In this document: one piece after another, positions 22,761-37,530 of the stretch | How positions within the stretch are numbered: position 1 is the first letter of the stretch | How the letters are laid out: each line of letters opens with the position of its first letter | NCBI GenBank assembly: GCA_030770545.1 | Contig: CM061099.1 | Location: forward strand, 11,601,001 to 11,665,000 | Direction of reading: 5' to 3' | Origin: Macropodus opercularis | Lineage: Eukaryota > Chordata > Actinopteri > Anabantiformes > Osphronemidae | Length of the DNA: 64,000 nt | Made by a program: the position numbers and the translations under genes | Notes under the pieces: model-generated | What the model saw: only the letters and a program-made list of their open reading frames with translations | Databases searched by the model: none | Told to the model about the DNA's origin: nothing

Positions 22761-24896
22761 CGCACACACACGCATGCACTCATACATATGCGCCCACCCA
22801 TATTTCTCCCTTCCCGTCACCTTAAGAGAAGCCAGATGGGCCACGGGGAAGCAATCACCTCTCTATTTGTCTTGGTGCTGATCAGGTTAGTGAAGTGTTC
22901 TCAGGCCTGGCCGAGAATCTACACACGGCTGCCTGTTGTCGCTGAGCTGCGTGACTCCGGCCAAGTGGCCCCGTCAGGCTGCTCCGAGCTGGGCGGACTG
23001 ACTGAATAAGAGTAGAGCGGGTGGGAGGAAATGCTCCAGTAAAAGGGGAATAACGGCCAGAAATAATGATTTTTGTCTATTGCTGTCTCGCTGTGAACGT
23101 CTGCTTAAGTAGCTGAGTGAGCTAATGTCTAAATATGAGGGTCGACGAGAAAGCTGTTAGCCGACATCTTTCATGTGCTGATAGGGACACCACCATCTAG
23201 GGCCGGGTCAGTGGGTGGAGGGGTGTGTGTGTCTGGAGGCAGCCACATGTGAGTGGGGAACATTCCAGGCGTTTAATACAGATGGTTTGGTTTAGAGCAA
23301 TGAAATGAGCACCACACACAGAGCAGTGACAGTGAATGAAAGCCTCAGTGATGCACGTACACAGACACTCATACACGTAGCCCTGACTGCACGGGTTAAT
23401 GGAGTGACGGTATCCAGAAGGAATTTACTCAAGGACGCAGGGAGTGAACTATTAGACGGCCTCAAAACTGCCCGGCGAAAACATTTCTGGTCATACTGTA
23501 ACACATCCATGGCTGTTTCACAAGGGTTCGCAGAACAGAAACCCAAAAAGAGAGGAGCCAAATCAAGGTGAACATGCGAGGCAGCAACATCAAAAGACAC
23601 TGGGCACCTTTCAGCAGGTCATAGCAAGTCCATCAGGGACACTCCTGTTAAACCTGATCCCATTCTGACTCGGCCAGCTCCTCATTGGCTGGCCTTACCC
23701 TGAACCCTGACCTTTGAACTTGTCTGGGGCTTATGACCTTGACTGAAGTACTGGCGGAGTTGAGTCCCCTCCAGACTCTCTGCCGTGCTTTCGTTGCCCC
23801 CCCCCCGTCTCTCCCCTGGCTTTTCCTCTCTGCCCATTCGTCTCCAGCGGGAGAAGGTTGGTGGGGAGGAGACGGAGAGCAGAAATGTCAGCAAGACATT
23901 AAACAGAGTGCGTCTGTGTGTGCTCTCATAGTCCAACCTGTCTGATTTCCCTCTTTCCTCTATCCCTCCCCCCTCTGCCTCCCCCGTCACATCTCCTCTA
24001 TTTTCACCACTCCACAAAGCAATAAATTCATCCTCTCCAAATCTATGTCTTTGTTGCTCCACCTGTATCACTTTTGCTGGAGATCCTTTCTGCCTCCTGT
24101 TGCCCTCGTGTGGTTTATTGTACCCTTTGTCAACGCCAGTGACACAAATAATTCAATTACACTTGTGTTTTGGAAGGTACATTTTAGTAGTATTTTAGTT
24201 TTACAAAGTACAGCAAAGAAGGCAAATTATGAGCAAACAACAAAATATTCTGTTTCAGGCAACGAGAAAGGTTTTAATTAAAATGTATTTAAAGAACTGA
24301 TGAACATTTTGGTAACAAAGCTTATTCTTGTTAAAAAGGTTTACACTGCTCTGCACATGCTCATAGGTAAATAAGAATCAACAAGCAACAGGTGAAGCAA
24401 AACAACCTGCTGCTGCTGTCCACAGTTAAAAAGCACTGATTGTTCCTCCTTTTAGCCCATATTTATGTTTCAAAACGGGGTCATTTGTTCCCATAAATAA
24501 CAAAGGTATCAAACGCTCCTTCCTGATATTTCTGGGTGTCAACCTGAAAACACTGCTGCCACCAAAAGCTGGTCGTCTTGACGTGGGCCGGTCTCGTTGC
24601 GTCCCGGTGCAGAACGTGGCAGCGCAGCGCGGCTGAGTGCTGTTTATTTTATTGGATGTTTACTTCGCTCTCTAAAACATGCCATTCAGAGACCTTTCGG
24701 AGCGACGCGCTCAGACCTATTCTCTCTCTCTCTCTCCCAGAGTAAACATTGTGTATATCGAGCGTGTTTCCCTCACTGGTCTGTGTAGATGTGTAATCCA
24801 CCCAGTCAGACACTGTAAACAACAGCCCTGCGTGTTTATAAACTCTGCCCGACCACTCTAATGAATTTATGGTAATGCCTTGTTCTACTGCTTCTG

Positions 24897-24898
<2 letters not shown>

Positions 24899-24938
<40 letters not shown>

Positions 24939-24940
24939 GT
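24899..24940. repeat. (GT)n microsatellite
   Basis: A GT tract of about 42 bp with one C interruption. A short (TC)n tract lies nearby at 24720-24736. Confidence 0.95.
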
Positions 24941-27900
24941 GAGGTGTGAGCGTGCATGTATTACTGGTCTGCACACACTGGGTTCTGATGTTTCTGGAGG
25001 GGGGTTTATTTCCCGGTGTGTACAGCCTGGTTAAAAGCTTATAACCTGTGACAGCATCAAGCGGCGACTGACTGTCACAAGCCGATGTTCCACAGCGCGA
25101 AGTCCATTAGCAAAGCGGCTCTGTTATGTGCCATTTACCTCGCTTCAACTTACCACAGAGAGATCTGATCTGTTAATAATGAAGTGTACAGTACACGCTA
25201 TATTTTTGTGGAAGTTTAATACATCGAGTTTGACTTTGATGATTTTTTAAACACACGGCTGAGGCAGCTGCTGCCGCTGGAAGCGTGTGCACATTACTAA
25301 ACTTGCCATTAACGTGCTGGGTCTTATTTCAGCACTTTTCCTTGTTTGTAAAAACCTGGAGAGACATTAAACTTAATTTCTAATGTTGGACGTAAGTTGA
25401 AGGGCAAACTAAAGCTGTAGTCATTTCGTAAGTGGCGGCGACTGGCCTGTGCCTGCTCCTAGTTTTGTCTTTCACAGTGTGAGTCTGTTGCGTTGCTTTG
25501 GAAAAGTGACTGTAATGCAGTGTGACAAGAAATGTTTGAGTTGGTCTAGGTGATTATTTTCCTTCTCTCTACTGGACGGTAGTGTGAAGTACACACCACA
25601 TTGACTGCCAGGTTGCACAACATACTATGTTATCTGTTACGTTCCACAATTGCTTTACAGATGTGCACGACCAACGGCTCAATTAGCTGATCCTCCTTTG
25701 TTGCTGCTACTTCAGAGAGCTTCCCACACTGCATCAATAAGTCTGTTACAGGCCGATGACACGACACACAGCTGATGACACGAGCTTTGTGCAGCGTGTT
25801 ACCGTTACATGTGTGTCAGACACGTGGTTCGGAGCCTGGCTGCGCAGGATGTGAAATTCCTCCTCCACTGACTCGTTTATTATATTATGTCATCAGGACC
25901 ATTTGAAAGATGCTGCCTCTGAAGTCATCTAATGAAGAGCTCATGCTGGTGTGGGAAGCCACATGCCATAGGGAACGGACGTAGTCCAAACAGCTCTGCT
26001 CCGATTAGAGTGTGAAGGAAGCGGTGGGCTTATAAATAACTGTTTGTTCTTTTAACCACTGCCATAAAACACCCAAACGTTACTAAGTCCTTATTTTAAC
26101 CAGTGTTACAATCAAGATCTGTCATCTGTTACTACAGCTCCTCTGGGCTCCTCTGAGTTTCAGACTGACTTTAAGTTAATTAAACTGTTCTGGTTCCCTG
26201 TCACCACAGTCTAAGCTGAAAAGCCTACATTTAGCAGATAAACACATAGATCCTCTATGGTAGAGACCAAACCAGAGCTAGAAGGAGCCAACACAAGTGT
26301 TCTTTGCTTTAATTATTTTATTTTTCAAATAAGTGAAACGGCGCAACACGGTGGTTGTGGAGCTGTGGGCACAGACGTCTAGCTGGGTTCCCACCCAACG
26401 TGGAGTTTGTCGACCACGAACCGCCGCAGCGTCACCTGTGCCATGATGGATGACTCAGCTCAGAGGGAGATGCTCCAGCTTCAGGCGCCTCAAGTCCAGT
26501 CCAGCTCTTTTGTGTGGCTCTCTGTTTGTTTCTGGGCCTGTGGGACTCAGGTAGTTTGTTATTTATTCCGCTTAACGTCAACTTGTTTGTTTGTTTGTAG
26601 TGACGTCACACATTTAGTACATCAGCCTCTGTGTTGTGTTGTAAGTTGTCTTTCTCTGGCTGCTCTCACACAAGTGCTGGTCCCAGTCTGACTGCTTCAC
26701 ACAGGCTAATAACACAGTGCCTTCATGCAGATGTTGCTGGGATCACGCTGTGGGTTGGGACATGTGGTGTGTGGACAGTTCGCAGGTTAAACTATAACAC
26801 GGACACGCAGAGGATCTAATTTAATGTGTGTGGGCTGTTCTGTGAGCTCTATAGGTTAGAAGCTGTAAAATGGTTGTCCAGCAGCTGAGTTGCTCGCAGA
26901 CGAAGTCGTCATGGCTGCGTCCTCATCGGCCCGACAGGTGTTATTGTATTGAAATGAGAGCGGTGATGTATGCATCTGTAATGTGGACCTGTCCTCTTCT
27001 GCTTGATGGAACCTGGCGCTTCTCATTATCGTGAAGCCCCTGAGAAAAGAACAAGCAGCAAGTCTTGGCCTGAAGTGCTGATCGTAAAGCATTATGAAGC
27101 CAACAGAAAGTGACACATCACATTTTAACATTCTTTCATAGTGCCAACAAATCTGATGTCAGGTGTGTTTAGTGTAGATGAAGATATTGTTGCAGTTTTG
27201 GCTCTGGCTGTTAAAGTACTTGAACAGAAAATGATATTCTATTAAAAGCGTTACTATACCAACAAGAATATCCCCAAACCAAATAAAACACCCATAATTT
27301 ATTCAAATCTGGCATTTAAAAAGCTGCATTAGTGTAAGAAATAAATCACCAGCTCCTTGTCTAAATGTTAAAACTGTGATAGGAGACAGCTGTGTCACAA
27401 AATACCTCCACCACCATATCAAGAGCTGCTCTTTACAACAATCTGGCTGCTACGTGTTGTTCTATTTCACATCAAATCAGCCAGCACAGCTATATCCTGC
27501 AGCTTTTACAACGTAATCTCCACATCTAAACACTCTTGATCTGGTTATCCCACAATTATATTCAACTGCGACTGAACGTCTGCCTCATTTCAAACTTTTC
27601 ACAGCAAAACAGACGCGATACAGCAAGTATGGTCCAAAACTACTGCAAAGAAAACAACAGTTGCCTTGTGGTGTGAATTCAACTGCGACGCAGACTTTCG
27701 TGCCAACAGAACGAGTGTTTGAAGAGTCACACAAAGCTGCATCTCCACAAGAATGTGTTCAACAACTGTGTCGTTCGAGCAGCAGCAAGCTAAAGACCGG
27801 TGACATTGTCAGTGCACACGAATTTGTCATTTGCATCTATTCACTCAAAACGACTGATTGATTGCTTAAAAGAGAACTTTGACTGAAGTTGACGTTAGTG

Positions 27901-29921
27901 TGACCGATCCACGATTTGCACAGGTATGACCTGTCCTGCCGTCCCCTTTCGATGTATGCGCTCTCTGTCTCGCTCTCTCTCCTCTATTCCCACAATACCT
28001 ATTCGTCAAGCTTTCATTTTTGAACAATGCCACCTGAATGACACTGCAGAGAGGTGGCTAACCAGCTTGCTCCATAGTTTAAAAAAAAATAAAAAATTAA
28101 GAGCTGAGCCTGTCAGCCGAGGCAGCCGGCCCTTGACGAAAACCCCCCCTGGGTGTTTCTTTCTGCTGTAACCGCTAAACGTATCAAACCCAGGCCTGAT
28201 TTACTTCTGCACATCTGTTGCTCCAGTTACACTGTTCGCCGCAGCCTATCTTTGCGTTTACCTTGTCACACTGATCATTGGCTTGAAAAAAAAAAAAAAT
28301 CTTTAATTCTCACAAAACAACTGAAAACAAGTGCAAGTGATGCCTCTCCATCAGCTCCCAGGTTTCTACATGTTGCTGTTTTTTCTCATAACTCACCGGA
28401 GCAAAGGAACCTTCTAAAAATGTAATTCCTATAAAACTAAACATACAAAATATATTTTGTAGGGCCCATAATTATGATACATCCCGTTAATGTAAATGCG
28501 AATCTGTTGACAGTGAACATATCGAGGGACTGTTTGTCTTTATTTCATCTGCAACATTTATATTTTCTACGGATTTATGAGATCTTACACCTTTAGCCAC
28601 TTTAGTTAGATTAAACAAAAATTAATATAGATGACTTAATATTGAAAAGTCACAAAGCATGTATCGTTGTTGGACGTAATCAGGTCTGCAGTTTGCCTGC
28701 ACAGATAGTGATACTTGCTTTCTGTTAATAGATGTTAAATAATAATTGAAACATGTGTTACATAATGCATAACAACTGATGCAAGAAGTTTTTCTTGTTG
28801 CGTTGATCAGTCTGGTAAGTCAGCGAAGGCATTGTGAGGAAGAGCGTGTTGCTGTTTTCCTCAGAGATGGATCAGCTGAGCAGAGTGAAAGGCCTGCTCA
28901 AGTGTATTAGTGAATGAGTATACACATTTTATTACCCTTCATCCCTTTATCTTTGGATGTGCAAGGGTCTATTCACTCGGCTGGGCTTATGCAGTGCACG
29001 AACAAGCAGCCAGTCCCTCGTGTGCTGGCTGAGTTTGTCCGCGTTCGCTCCAACAATTGAGAGGGACAAAGGTGAACCAACTGATTTGTTGCAGTCGCTA
29101 AAATAATAGAGCAATTTCTTTCCTTAATGCTCACGGTCTGCTGTTGACTCGCACACACTCGAGCGTGCGCGCGCTCGCAGACACACACGGGCGGCCTGGT
29201 CTGCAGAGAACGGGCTGTTCGCTCAAATCGTCTTCAAACAATGAAGTGCTGAACAGATCACATCAATCTCTCTCAAGAGAAATATTAGTTTCCCCCACCT
29301 TCCTTTCCCCACCCACACATACTGGGGAAGGCCGGGGGTTGCGTATGTGTTTTTGTGCCTTCGCTCCAGTGTGTGTGTGCGTGTCTGTGACAGCGTGCAG
29401 TGAGCTAGACGGTGGAAAAAAGATACATTTTCAGCTTGTCTCAAATTTACTTCGAATCCCCCGCGAGGCTTACACAACCGGTGAAAATAGTCAGTGAGAT
29501 TCCACTGCCATGACCGTTCTACCGAGACATAAAACAACCTCCAACTGGCAACTTGCAGCACATCAATTACACCTTTATTTGTTGGCTGGAGGCAGAGTGA
29601 AAGCGGCCTTATTTTCACAGCGGCTTAAAAGGAGATTTTACTGCAATGAGTACAATGATTTATATTTTTGCCTATTTTAATAGCGGCACTATTATCCTAA
29701 AATGTACTCAAGAGTAACAGTAAGTAAATCACACGCGTCCGCTGTTGAATGCCACCTTAATACGCAGGACGTAACATGAGACGAAGTGAGTTTTTAAATA
29801 TTTGAAAGAGAGATGAAGGCGGCCTGACTGATAAGGCAGGTTTAGGGTTTAAAGAAGTTTCTCTTTTTGTGCAGTTTTAAGAATTTAGTTCCAAGTTTTT
29901 AGGCAAAGGCTTTCTCTCTCC

Positions 29922-29943
29922 ACCCCCCCCCCCCCCACCCCCC
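29922..29943. repeat. C-run (poly-C tract)
   Basis: Fourteen consecutive C followed by A and a further C-run. The minus strand is G-rich and could form a G-quadruplex. Confidence 0.8.
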
Positions 29944-32888
29944 ACTAATCTCTGTATATTAGCTCTCAGGAAGGGAAAGCTCTCTCGGTGTGTTCTGGCT
30001 GTTTTAATATCTGTCAGCTCCATCCTGTGCACCATCCCTCTGCTTCCTCCCCTCTTATTTTGGCTCTCTGTTTCCTCCTGTCGCCATATTTCACTCCTTT
30101 GTTTGACTCCTCTGTCCTCGTCTCCGTTCGCTCGATCGGTCCTCGTCAGCGGACAGGGTTGCCTGTGTGTGTAGTTTGGAGATGGATGACGGGGTCTGTG
30201 CTTGGCGTTCCTCATCTCACCCGTTGCTTTTTGTCAGCGCGACCAAAGTTTCTTGACACCAGGTGTAAACACACTGATTACGGCGAGAGCAGTGGGAGCT
30301 CTGTGCGTGTTTGTGCATTTCCGCGTGTGTGTGCGTGTGTGTGGCTGATGTCTATTGTGCACCTGCGTTAACTAAGCAGCAGCCTTTCAGCGGCCTATCT
30401 GTTTAATTGCACGTGTTTAACAACAGCTCAAGTGTATATAGAAACACAGTTTTCCAAGAAGGCCTTATTAACCTGGAGTCTTCATCACACACACCCACCA
30501 ATACAACACCCTTTGATATCTGTTACTGGCAAGACTGAATTGACGACATGCCCTTGAGACATCGGATTGGGTACATGCATAATGAAACATTCTTTAAAAT
30601 GAATTAAAACTATTGAATCTGACATTTCTATTTACAAAATCATGCTGAGATTTCATTTTCGTTTGGCACAGATCACATAAGTGCTTCACACACGTCTCAT
30701 CATTAAACATGTGTCCATACCTGCAATAGCTGTTCTATTATTTCTAGAGATTCTGATGGTCACACATTAACCGTCAATCATTATACTGTATTTCTTTTTT
30801 CATTCAGGTCGTGAATGCAGTCGTCTTTAACTTACTCTCATTCAACAGCTAATAAAGGCAAACAGCGGGAATGTTTTCGCAAAGGTCCTTGACACCGTGA
30901 ACCTCACTCTGCAAATTACTCCTGGCAAATAAAGGAGTGATCAAGACTCTGCTGATGTGAAGCTGCCTGGTCAACTAAACACATTTAATTAATACTTTTA
31001 GACTCTTTCTCTTTCCGTGTGATCCCTTATAAAGCTGCATCATGATGAATTGGGTTTCAAAGAAGTGATAAAACGGGCTTGTTTTATAATGAACGTTGAT
31101 GCCACGTGATGCTTGTGATCCTTTGAGCCCATGTGGTGGGGGACAGGAGCATTTAAGCCTAATTATTTATTAAAAACCTGAGAACCGCCAGAACTGAATA
31201 CACCTCTTTTTTCACTGTATAATGATGATACAGAATTTAGTGAGGCAATTACCTGATCTACTCAGCGTAGTGATAGTCCTGTGGAATTGAACACTTGCTG
31301 TTGGCCCACTTTCCACTTTCTTACTGTACTTGTGTTTGAGCGTTCAACTGACAATGCAATTGTAATTTGATTAATCACGCAGCAAGAGTATGTTTACTGT
31401 CTAGAAATACATTAGAATATAAATGAATGTTACAAAAACACGTTACTATTTAAGAGCCTTAAACGACTGAGCAGGCTTAGCGTGGGTTACATCTGCAGAA
31501 GTTGCAGTTTACTCACTTGTCTGTCCAAACTCTTCTTCTAGTAAATTAATTTGACATGTTTACCATCTAACAGAGATTAAAAATATTAATAATATTTCCG
31601 TAAAAAGGAAGTATCATCATTTCTCACTGGTGCCGTATCAGCTTTGATCCTATTTTAATGTGGATGCCAATAGAATTGTAAAATAGATTTGGTTACCAAA
31701 AAGTAAGCACATGCACATATTTTTCTGTTATCATCTTTTGATACTACAGATAACGATAACAGAGAGATAGTAGGCGAGTGATGGAGGCATAGCAACGTTT
31801 CCCTGCTAGATTTTAAGATGGAATGTTGATGAGACTGCAACGTTGTTGTTGAGACGTCACTGGTTTAGGAAGAAAACCAGAACATTTCAGTGCTGCTTTC
31901 AGCTTTTCTATGTCTTTGTACGTGTGATGTTTGGTCTTCTCCGTCTTTTAGTTCCTGCTTCGGTTGTCTAACATTTGCTTTATTCTGAGAATGGACACAC
32001 AGTGAGGTTCAGTTCAAAAAGCCTCTGCTTTGTAACTGATCTGTTCTATCAGACGTGTTACCGTTTACACTCCGTCATTACGATATCAACTATGATTTTT
32101 TGTATTGCTCAGTTATGACTGCTCATGTAAATAGACATTAACAAGTGTCCAACACCTGGAACTATACTGTGCTATACATACAGCATGTAAACAACAATCA
32201 GTGCCTGCTGAGTGTTTAGACACAGTAATGGAAAACTGATCATGTTTAACTTTCAGTAGCTGATTATAAGCAGTAAACGGTCAACTTGTTTTTCGGCTGA
32301 TCTGCCTAATGAATAGGCTTATTTCACACACTTTCCTGTTTGTTTATACTGGCTGAGCCAAACACACAGAGCAACTACTGTATCAATCATAGACCATCAT
32401 TCATTCTTTCATCTGCTTGTATTTCTATTGAAATCCACAATGTTTTCTGCTTCTGATTGTGAAACCATAAAGGCCGAGGTGGAACTAATTCTCTCAGCCT
32501 TGTTAGTGAAGGATGTCGCACTTTGTTTGTGCGCCGCGGAAATGTGTGTCCACCTTCTAAAGCTCGCCCCCTTCTCATTCCTCTATTTGCTTTTATGTCT
32601 CAAGTACATTATTTTGTTATTTTTATTAACCAAAAAAGCAGGGCTCCCTCGCCACGCGCTGCCATGAGTGCAGAAATTGAATATTACATTTAAAAGTCAA
32701 TTTCCACGATGGGATTACGCAAATCAGCCTCTCCCTGTTTCACCCTTTTGCTTCCATTCATCTCCCATTTATCCTCCTTCTCCTTGATGCATCTCTTCAT
32801 ACGCTGTGGTTTACTCTATTCATTTGAAGACATCTTTTTTCACGCTCAACAGCCCGGCTCATGTTTTTCCACTCACCATTGCTCCTGG

Positions 32889-32891
<3 letters not shown>

Positions 32892-32928
<37 letters not shown>
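32892..32928. repeat. (GT)n microsatellite
   Basis: An uninterrupted GT tract of about 37 bp that passes into CATGCATATA. Confidence 0.95.
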
Positions 32929-32929
<1 letters not shown>

Positions 32930-35900
32930 ATGCATATACAAATTTGTTGCCCAGTGCTTTTCAAGTGAAAAAAAATTAAACCCTAAAAGCTATTACTCCT
33001 CTAAAATGTAATGCTTTTGGTCAATGCATTTTCACTATTAGAAGTGTGTGTTATTTATTTATCTTTCTATCTATTCATTTGTATATATTGCCTCGGAGAA
33101 AGGAAAATTGTTGAAACTGGGCCTGTGAAGTGAATTAGGAGAAGACGCTGAACAGGCCTCACACAACACACGCAGAACACATTAATACCCCACCTCATCC
33201 CGAACAAGAGCACAAATATACTCATAAATACACTCATCCTTTGCATAACAGAGACCCTCTGTGTAGTTTTTGAGGAACAGTAAAATGTACATGCAAGTCA
33301 AACACACACACGCTAACTAAAGAGCAAAGAGCTTTGTGGCAGGAATGTTTGGGAGGGTTCTGAGAGGACAGTAGACACATGCCATTGGTTATGTAGTGTA
33401 TGTTCCAGGTGATGAGTAGTTTCCTGTGTGTTGAGCATTTTACGTACGGTAATAAAGCGCTAATGATCTGAATCTTTTGGCTTTAGTTTGAACCCTTTTG
33501 ACTAAATGACCTCCACTCTGTGCTGGTACACAGTTATTGCTGTTTCAGGCATAGCGCAGGATGTACGTGTACATTCTCATTGTACTATGAGAGAAGTGCC
33601 CGAGTCAAGAGTTTGAATGCAAATGCCAGTTTAGGGTAACTGGTTGCTGAACAGGTGGACTGGATTTAAGTCATGTAACTGAAATAAGTTGTTGCGTAGG
33701 CTGACATTCAAGCTGCCAATGGATTAATGGTGCAGTACTAGAGGCACGGCAGTCACCTCTTTCTCATGGTTTGCCACCATCGTGTTTTTCTGCCATTTGT
33801 TGTGTGTCATTAAACAATCAAAGCGTCACCAGACTGGACGGCAGACATTAGTTACGTCTGCGTCAATCGGGTGACGTGGAGGCTGCTCACCAGGCGCTGT
33901 GAGGGTGGGTTTCATTTTTTTCTGAAGCGAATCCTTTCGAAGTCCTATTGCTAAGTGCTGAAGGGCAAACAAACACGTCAGTGTTGAGGCCTGACTGATG
34001 GGCTGCTGCTTCTTTTTCACTACTCTGACTAGTCCTGGTGGTTTCAGAGTTCTTCTATTTCTCAGTGCGTTCTTGGCTACAGCTTTAGAAATAGATAAAT
34101 ACCTGCTCTGACCCTTGCCTCATTTTTTTCAAGAGAGTTTTGGCAACTTGATGGTTTCATTCTTGTCTTGACATACATTGTGAATTGTGGGGCTATTATA
34201 TATACATGTATATACTTTTCTAAACGATGTACAATCAGCTACAGGTGGACTCCAGTTAAATCTCCGATACACGTCAAGGAAACCTAAACAGGATGCACCT
34301 GACAACAATTTGTGTCACAGCCATGAGTCTGAATACAGTCAGTCAGTGAGAGATTTCAGTTTTTATCTTGCAAAATGTCTAAAAATGTGTTTTCAATTAG
34401 TAGTAGATTAATGACTAAGTCTAAAACCAGTGTATGTGGTTGCATATACAGGGTGGTTTACTTATTGGTCAAAAGAGCATGTTGTTGGTTGAATGTCACA
34501 GCATCCTAATATGAGCTCAACCACTTCAGGAATTTCTTCACCTGCTAGTGAACACAGTCTGCTCTACACACCCTCCCTCTTTGGCCCTCCTCACTGTTTT
34601 TTCCATTTTCCGCACCTCTCCAGACAGCATCTCTCACCCGCTCCATTTTCCTCTCTGCTTGTTTACAGTAAGCAGGTCCGAGCAGGATGGTTTTGCCTTT
34701 TATGGCCATTCTTCATCCACGGTAAAAGTGCACTAATACGGCGGCATGCTGCCCACCGCCTCCTCCTCTCCCTGACCTCTTCGATGGGGTACCAGGGGTG
34801 GGTGGACTCGTGTGTGTGTGTGTGTCTGCAAGGCGTTCATTTTGTGACGTGTAGTTAAAAAGCACCTTTTTAATGTGTCTCTCTATTCTACATAGACTGA
34901 TAGTGGCTGAGGGTTGTTTTAGTGTCAGGCTGTATAAAAACCCCGTGTGTTTAGGTTATACTGCAGCTCCTACGTCTGACGCGCACACATACATACACTT
35001 TCACCGTAGCACACGCGGACATAGCAAGCAGGTGTTATTGACTTAGACCTGCTGTGAACACATCCAACAGTCAGGAGAAGAACGGTGTGAGCAGGAGAGA
35101 ATGAAATGGCGCGTAAGCACTATGCAAGCGTGGCGGCATGCGCGGGAAATGTCATGTTTCAAAGAAATGTTAATTAATATGTGAAGACAGCATTAACTCC
35201 TTTTCTTACTTAAGCTCTGTAATTCCACCCTACACCGTGTTACATCAATTAAAACCCTTCAGACCTTCTCCGCTGATTCTCTGTGCTGCATGTTGGCAGG
35301 GTCCATCTCAGAGATTTCTCACTCTTCACTCTTCAGCGCTTGTACAAAAAGTCATTCAGTGTGTGTGTTGTGAGTTTGTGCACTCTATCGATACTTGCGT
35401 GTCTGTTTGGGGCCAGTGCCCAGCAGCAGGGACTTAAGTCAGCCGCAGGGCGTGTGCTGGGATGTGACCTTCGCCGGTTATGAAATGTCAAGTGTGGGTG
35501 TGCGTGTGAGACAGAGACAGGAATGCCCTGAGAAACACCCATGTACAAACCAACATCGGCTCATCTTTCCCAGTTACCTTCCTCTGGTCCCTATCACTTA
35601 CATGAAAGCGCACATTAAACGTGCACAGATGTAACGTGGCTGCATGGAAGGGATGTTTATTGTCTCAGTGTTAACTAACGTTGCTGCCGTATCTGGCCCC
35701 TTTAATTCGATTTACCTTGTCTTGTTTTTCTTTCCTTTCATTCGGCCCTTTCCTGCCTTTTGCTTTTTGTTTGAGTTGTTTTTCTTGAGCGACCTTTACC
35801 AAGGAAAGTATGGAGCGAAAGGAGGAGAGGCAGAGAGGCAGTTCCCAGGTTTCACCTCCTGTGCTTGCTTACATCTTATTTTTCTTATTGTTCGATGTCT

Positions 35901-36730
35901 TTCCTCCTTGCATCTGTTAGCTCTCAGTGCTTGATTTCGGCTGGAACAGCAGCACCCTGCTGCTCCCCTCAGAGCTTTGCTAGCAGGATTTGCTGTCTCC
36001 CCCTGTCTCCCTCACCCCACCTAAGGGGTGTGTCACCCATACCTGGAGCGATGGCATACCTTGCTGTGGGGCACGCACTCACAAAAATTCCCCAAACACA
36101 AACATACTGTTACACATCAGTGTTGAGAGGCGCTTGATGGGTCCCCATCAGTGTCTCTGACAGTGTTAGTGTGTGTTTTCCCTACAGAGCTGAGGTTGCA
36201 ACCTACTGTCGGGAGAGATGCTGTGATCTCGCTATTGTTGTTTTGCCTTTTATGTATTCCCTTCTTCCATTATGTCTCTTCTCGCTCACCAAGTAGTCCT
36301 GGATGCCTTGGGATATGAAAACACACACACAGACACACACACAATTGTAAACCAAAAAGTTTACAGTGTTTTAATACTCTATTATCTTGAGGCACAAACC
36401 CAGGAGGGAACATATTCACAAAGTTGTGTTTAAAGTAAACACTGGTGTCTTGTGTGTGTGTTTCTGTTTTTGAGTGCAGGTCACTGGCTTTAGAAACGCT
36501 CGTTTCAGTGATACACTCTCTGGTTCTGTTTTGGAAAGAAAAACTAAAAATGTCAGTGCAGTGGCAGCTGTAAACTCCTCTTATGGTAGTGTTATGGCCA
36601 TTTGTACAGTGGTGTGTGTGTGTGTGTGTCTACGTGGACTGTGCCACTTTGTTTTCCCCTCTAGGTTTAAAGCCTTACATGGATACAAACAGACACCAGA
36701 AGTTCCCCAGACAGGTTTTGTTGTGCCTGG

Positions 36731-36742
36731 TTATATATATAC

Positions 36743-36799
<57 letters not shown>
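36731..36799. repeat. compound (TA)n(GT)n microsatellite
   Basis: TATATATACATATATAT followed by about 48 bp of uninterrupted GT. Such alternating purine-pyrimidine tracts can adopt Z-DNA. Confidence 0.95.
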
Positions 36800-36800
<1 letters not shown>

Positions 36801-37389
36801 CATTCTTAGTCTGTGTGTACACAAATCTTTGAGGCCCAAGGGATGAGGGCTACCATATCAAAGGTTCAGTGAGGAGGGATTAAATATCACTCCCCTGCTA
36901 AAGAAGTGACAACAATAGAGGGCAGAACATTAGACCGTCACTGCAGGGGCGAAACCCAGTCCGCTATGCCCTGAGGTCCATCACATGAGTTTTAATCTCT
37001 TCGCTATAAATTTGATGAGTCTGCTGCTGCCAACAACCAACCTCTGTCACATCTCGTGCTCTCTGTCCTGCTTTTCCTTCCTTTCTTGCTACGTCTTTGC
37101 GTACCGAGACACTTGTCTTGCAAATGAAAGACAGGAGAGTTGAGTGCAAGCGGGAATAATGCAGAAAACTACTCAACTGGCCCGCTTCCCTCACCTCCTC
37201 CTCTTCAGCCCTCCCCTTCAGGGAATGTTTTGGGGCCCAGCTCATATTTTGTTTGCACAATGCATTCCTGCAGGCTCTTTATTTATGTCAATCTTCCTTT
37301 TGATCAGAGCCTGGTTACCATTGGTTACCCACTGGCTGCTCCTGTGAGTGAAGGAACCCACCTGTGATGTTGTGTGCGTGTCTGCAGGC

Positions 37390-37530
37390 CTTCCTTCCAG
37401 GGCAAGTTTACCGTCAATTAATATAGCTAAATGATTCCCTCACATGGCGAAGTATTTATGTAAGGCGATCTGGCTGGTGGCGGAGTCTGGAACATCTGGC
37501 TGTGATCTACACCACAGATGGTTCTACCTG
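37390..37530. promoter_or_regulatory. enhancer-like unique segment
   Basis: Unique sequence with TCAATTAATA and TAAATGATT homeodomain-type words, flanked by simple repeats. No coding frame. Conservation cannot be assessed here. Confidence 0.25.

Larger units (their letters stand above)
15926..24890. other. intergenic region downstream of fam72
   Basis: No coding exon could be supported on either strand. The stretch holds one copy of a dispersed repeat (16505-16645), candidate CTCF motifs (17413-17428 minus, 22231-22244 plus), a GC-rich coding-like patch (17757-17850), a 10-bp-stem hairpin (17869-17896), a POU-type motif (18908-18921), CA repeats at 21.4-21.6 kb, and an unusually complex unique segment at 22.17-22.76 kb. 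AVPR1B, the neighbour of FAM72A in human, has a large first coding exon; I see no frame that could be it. Confidence 0.6.
24941..36730. other. intergenic region, no gene supported
   Basis: AT-rich, mostly unique sequence without defensible exons on either strand. Visible items are a 13-bp direct repeat (27560-27572 and 27677-27689), a 14-C run at 29923-29936, and a GT tract at 32892-32928. Frames over 100 codons here (29144-29497, 29223-29618, 29988-30371, 32709-33011, 34493-34858) lack recognisable domains and often cross simple repeats. Confidence 0.6.

Noticed and set aside
22569..23009. 146-codon plus-strand frame
   Set aside because: It crosses a CACACA tract, has no recognisable domain and no splice support. 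It is kept only as part of a possible regulatory segment.
27661..27861. Peptide TFVPTERVF resembling the hAT transposase C-terminal motif
   Set aside because: The similarity stops after about nine residues, the following residues do not fit the hAT dimerisation region, and no inverted ends were found.
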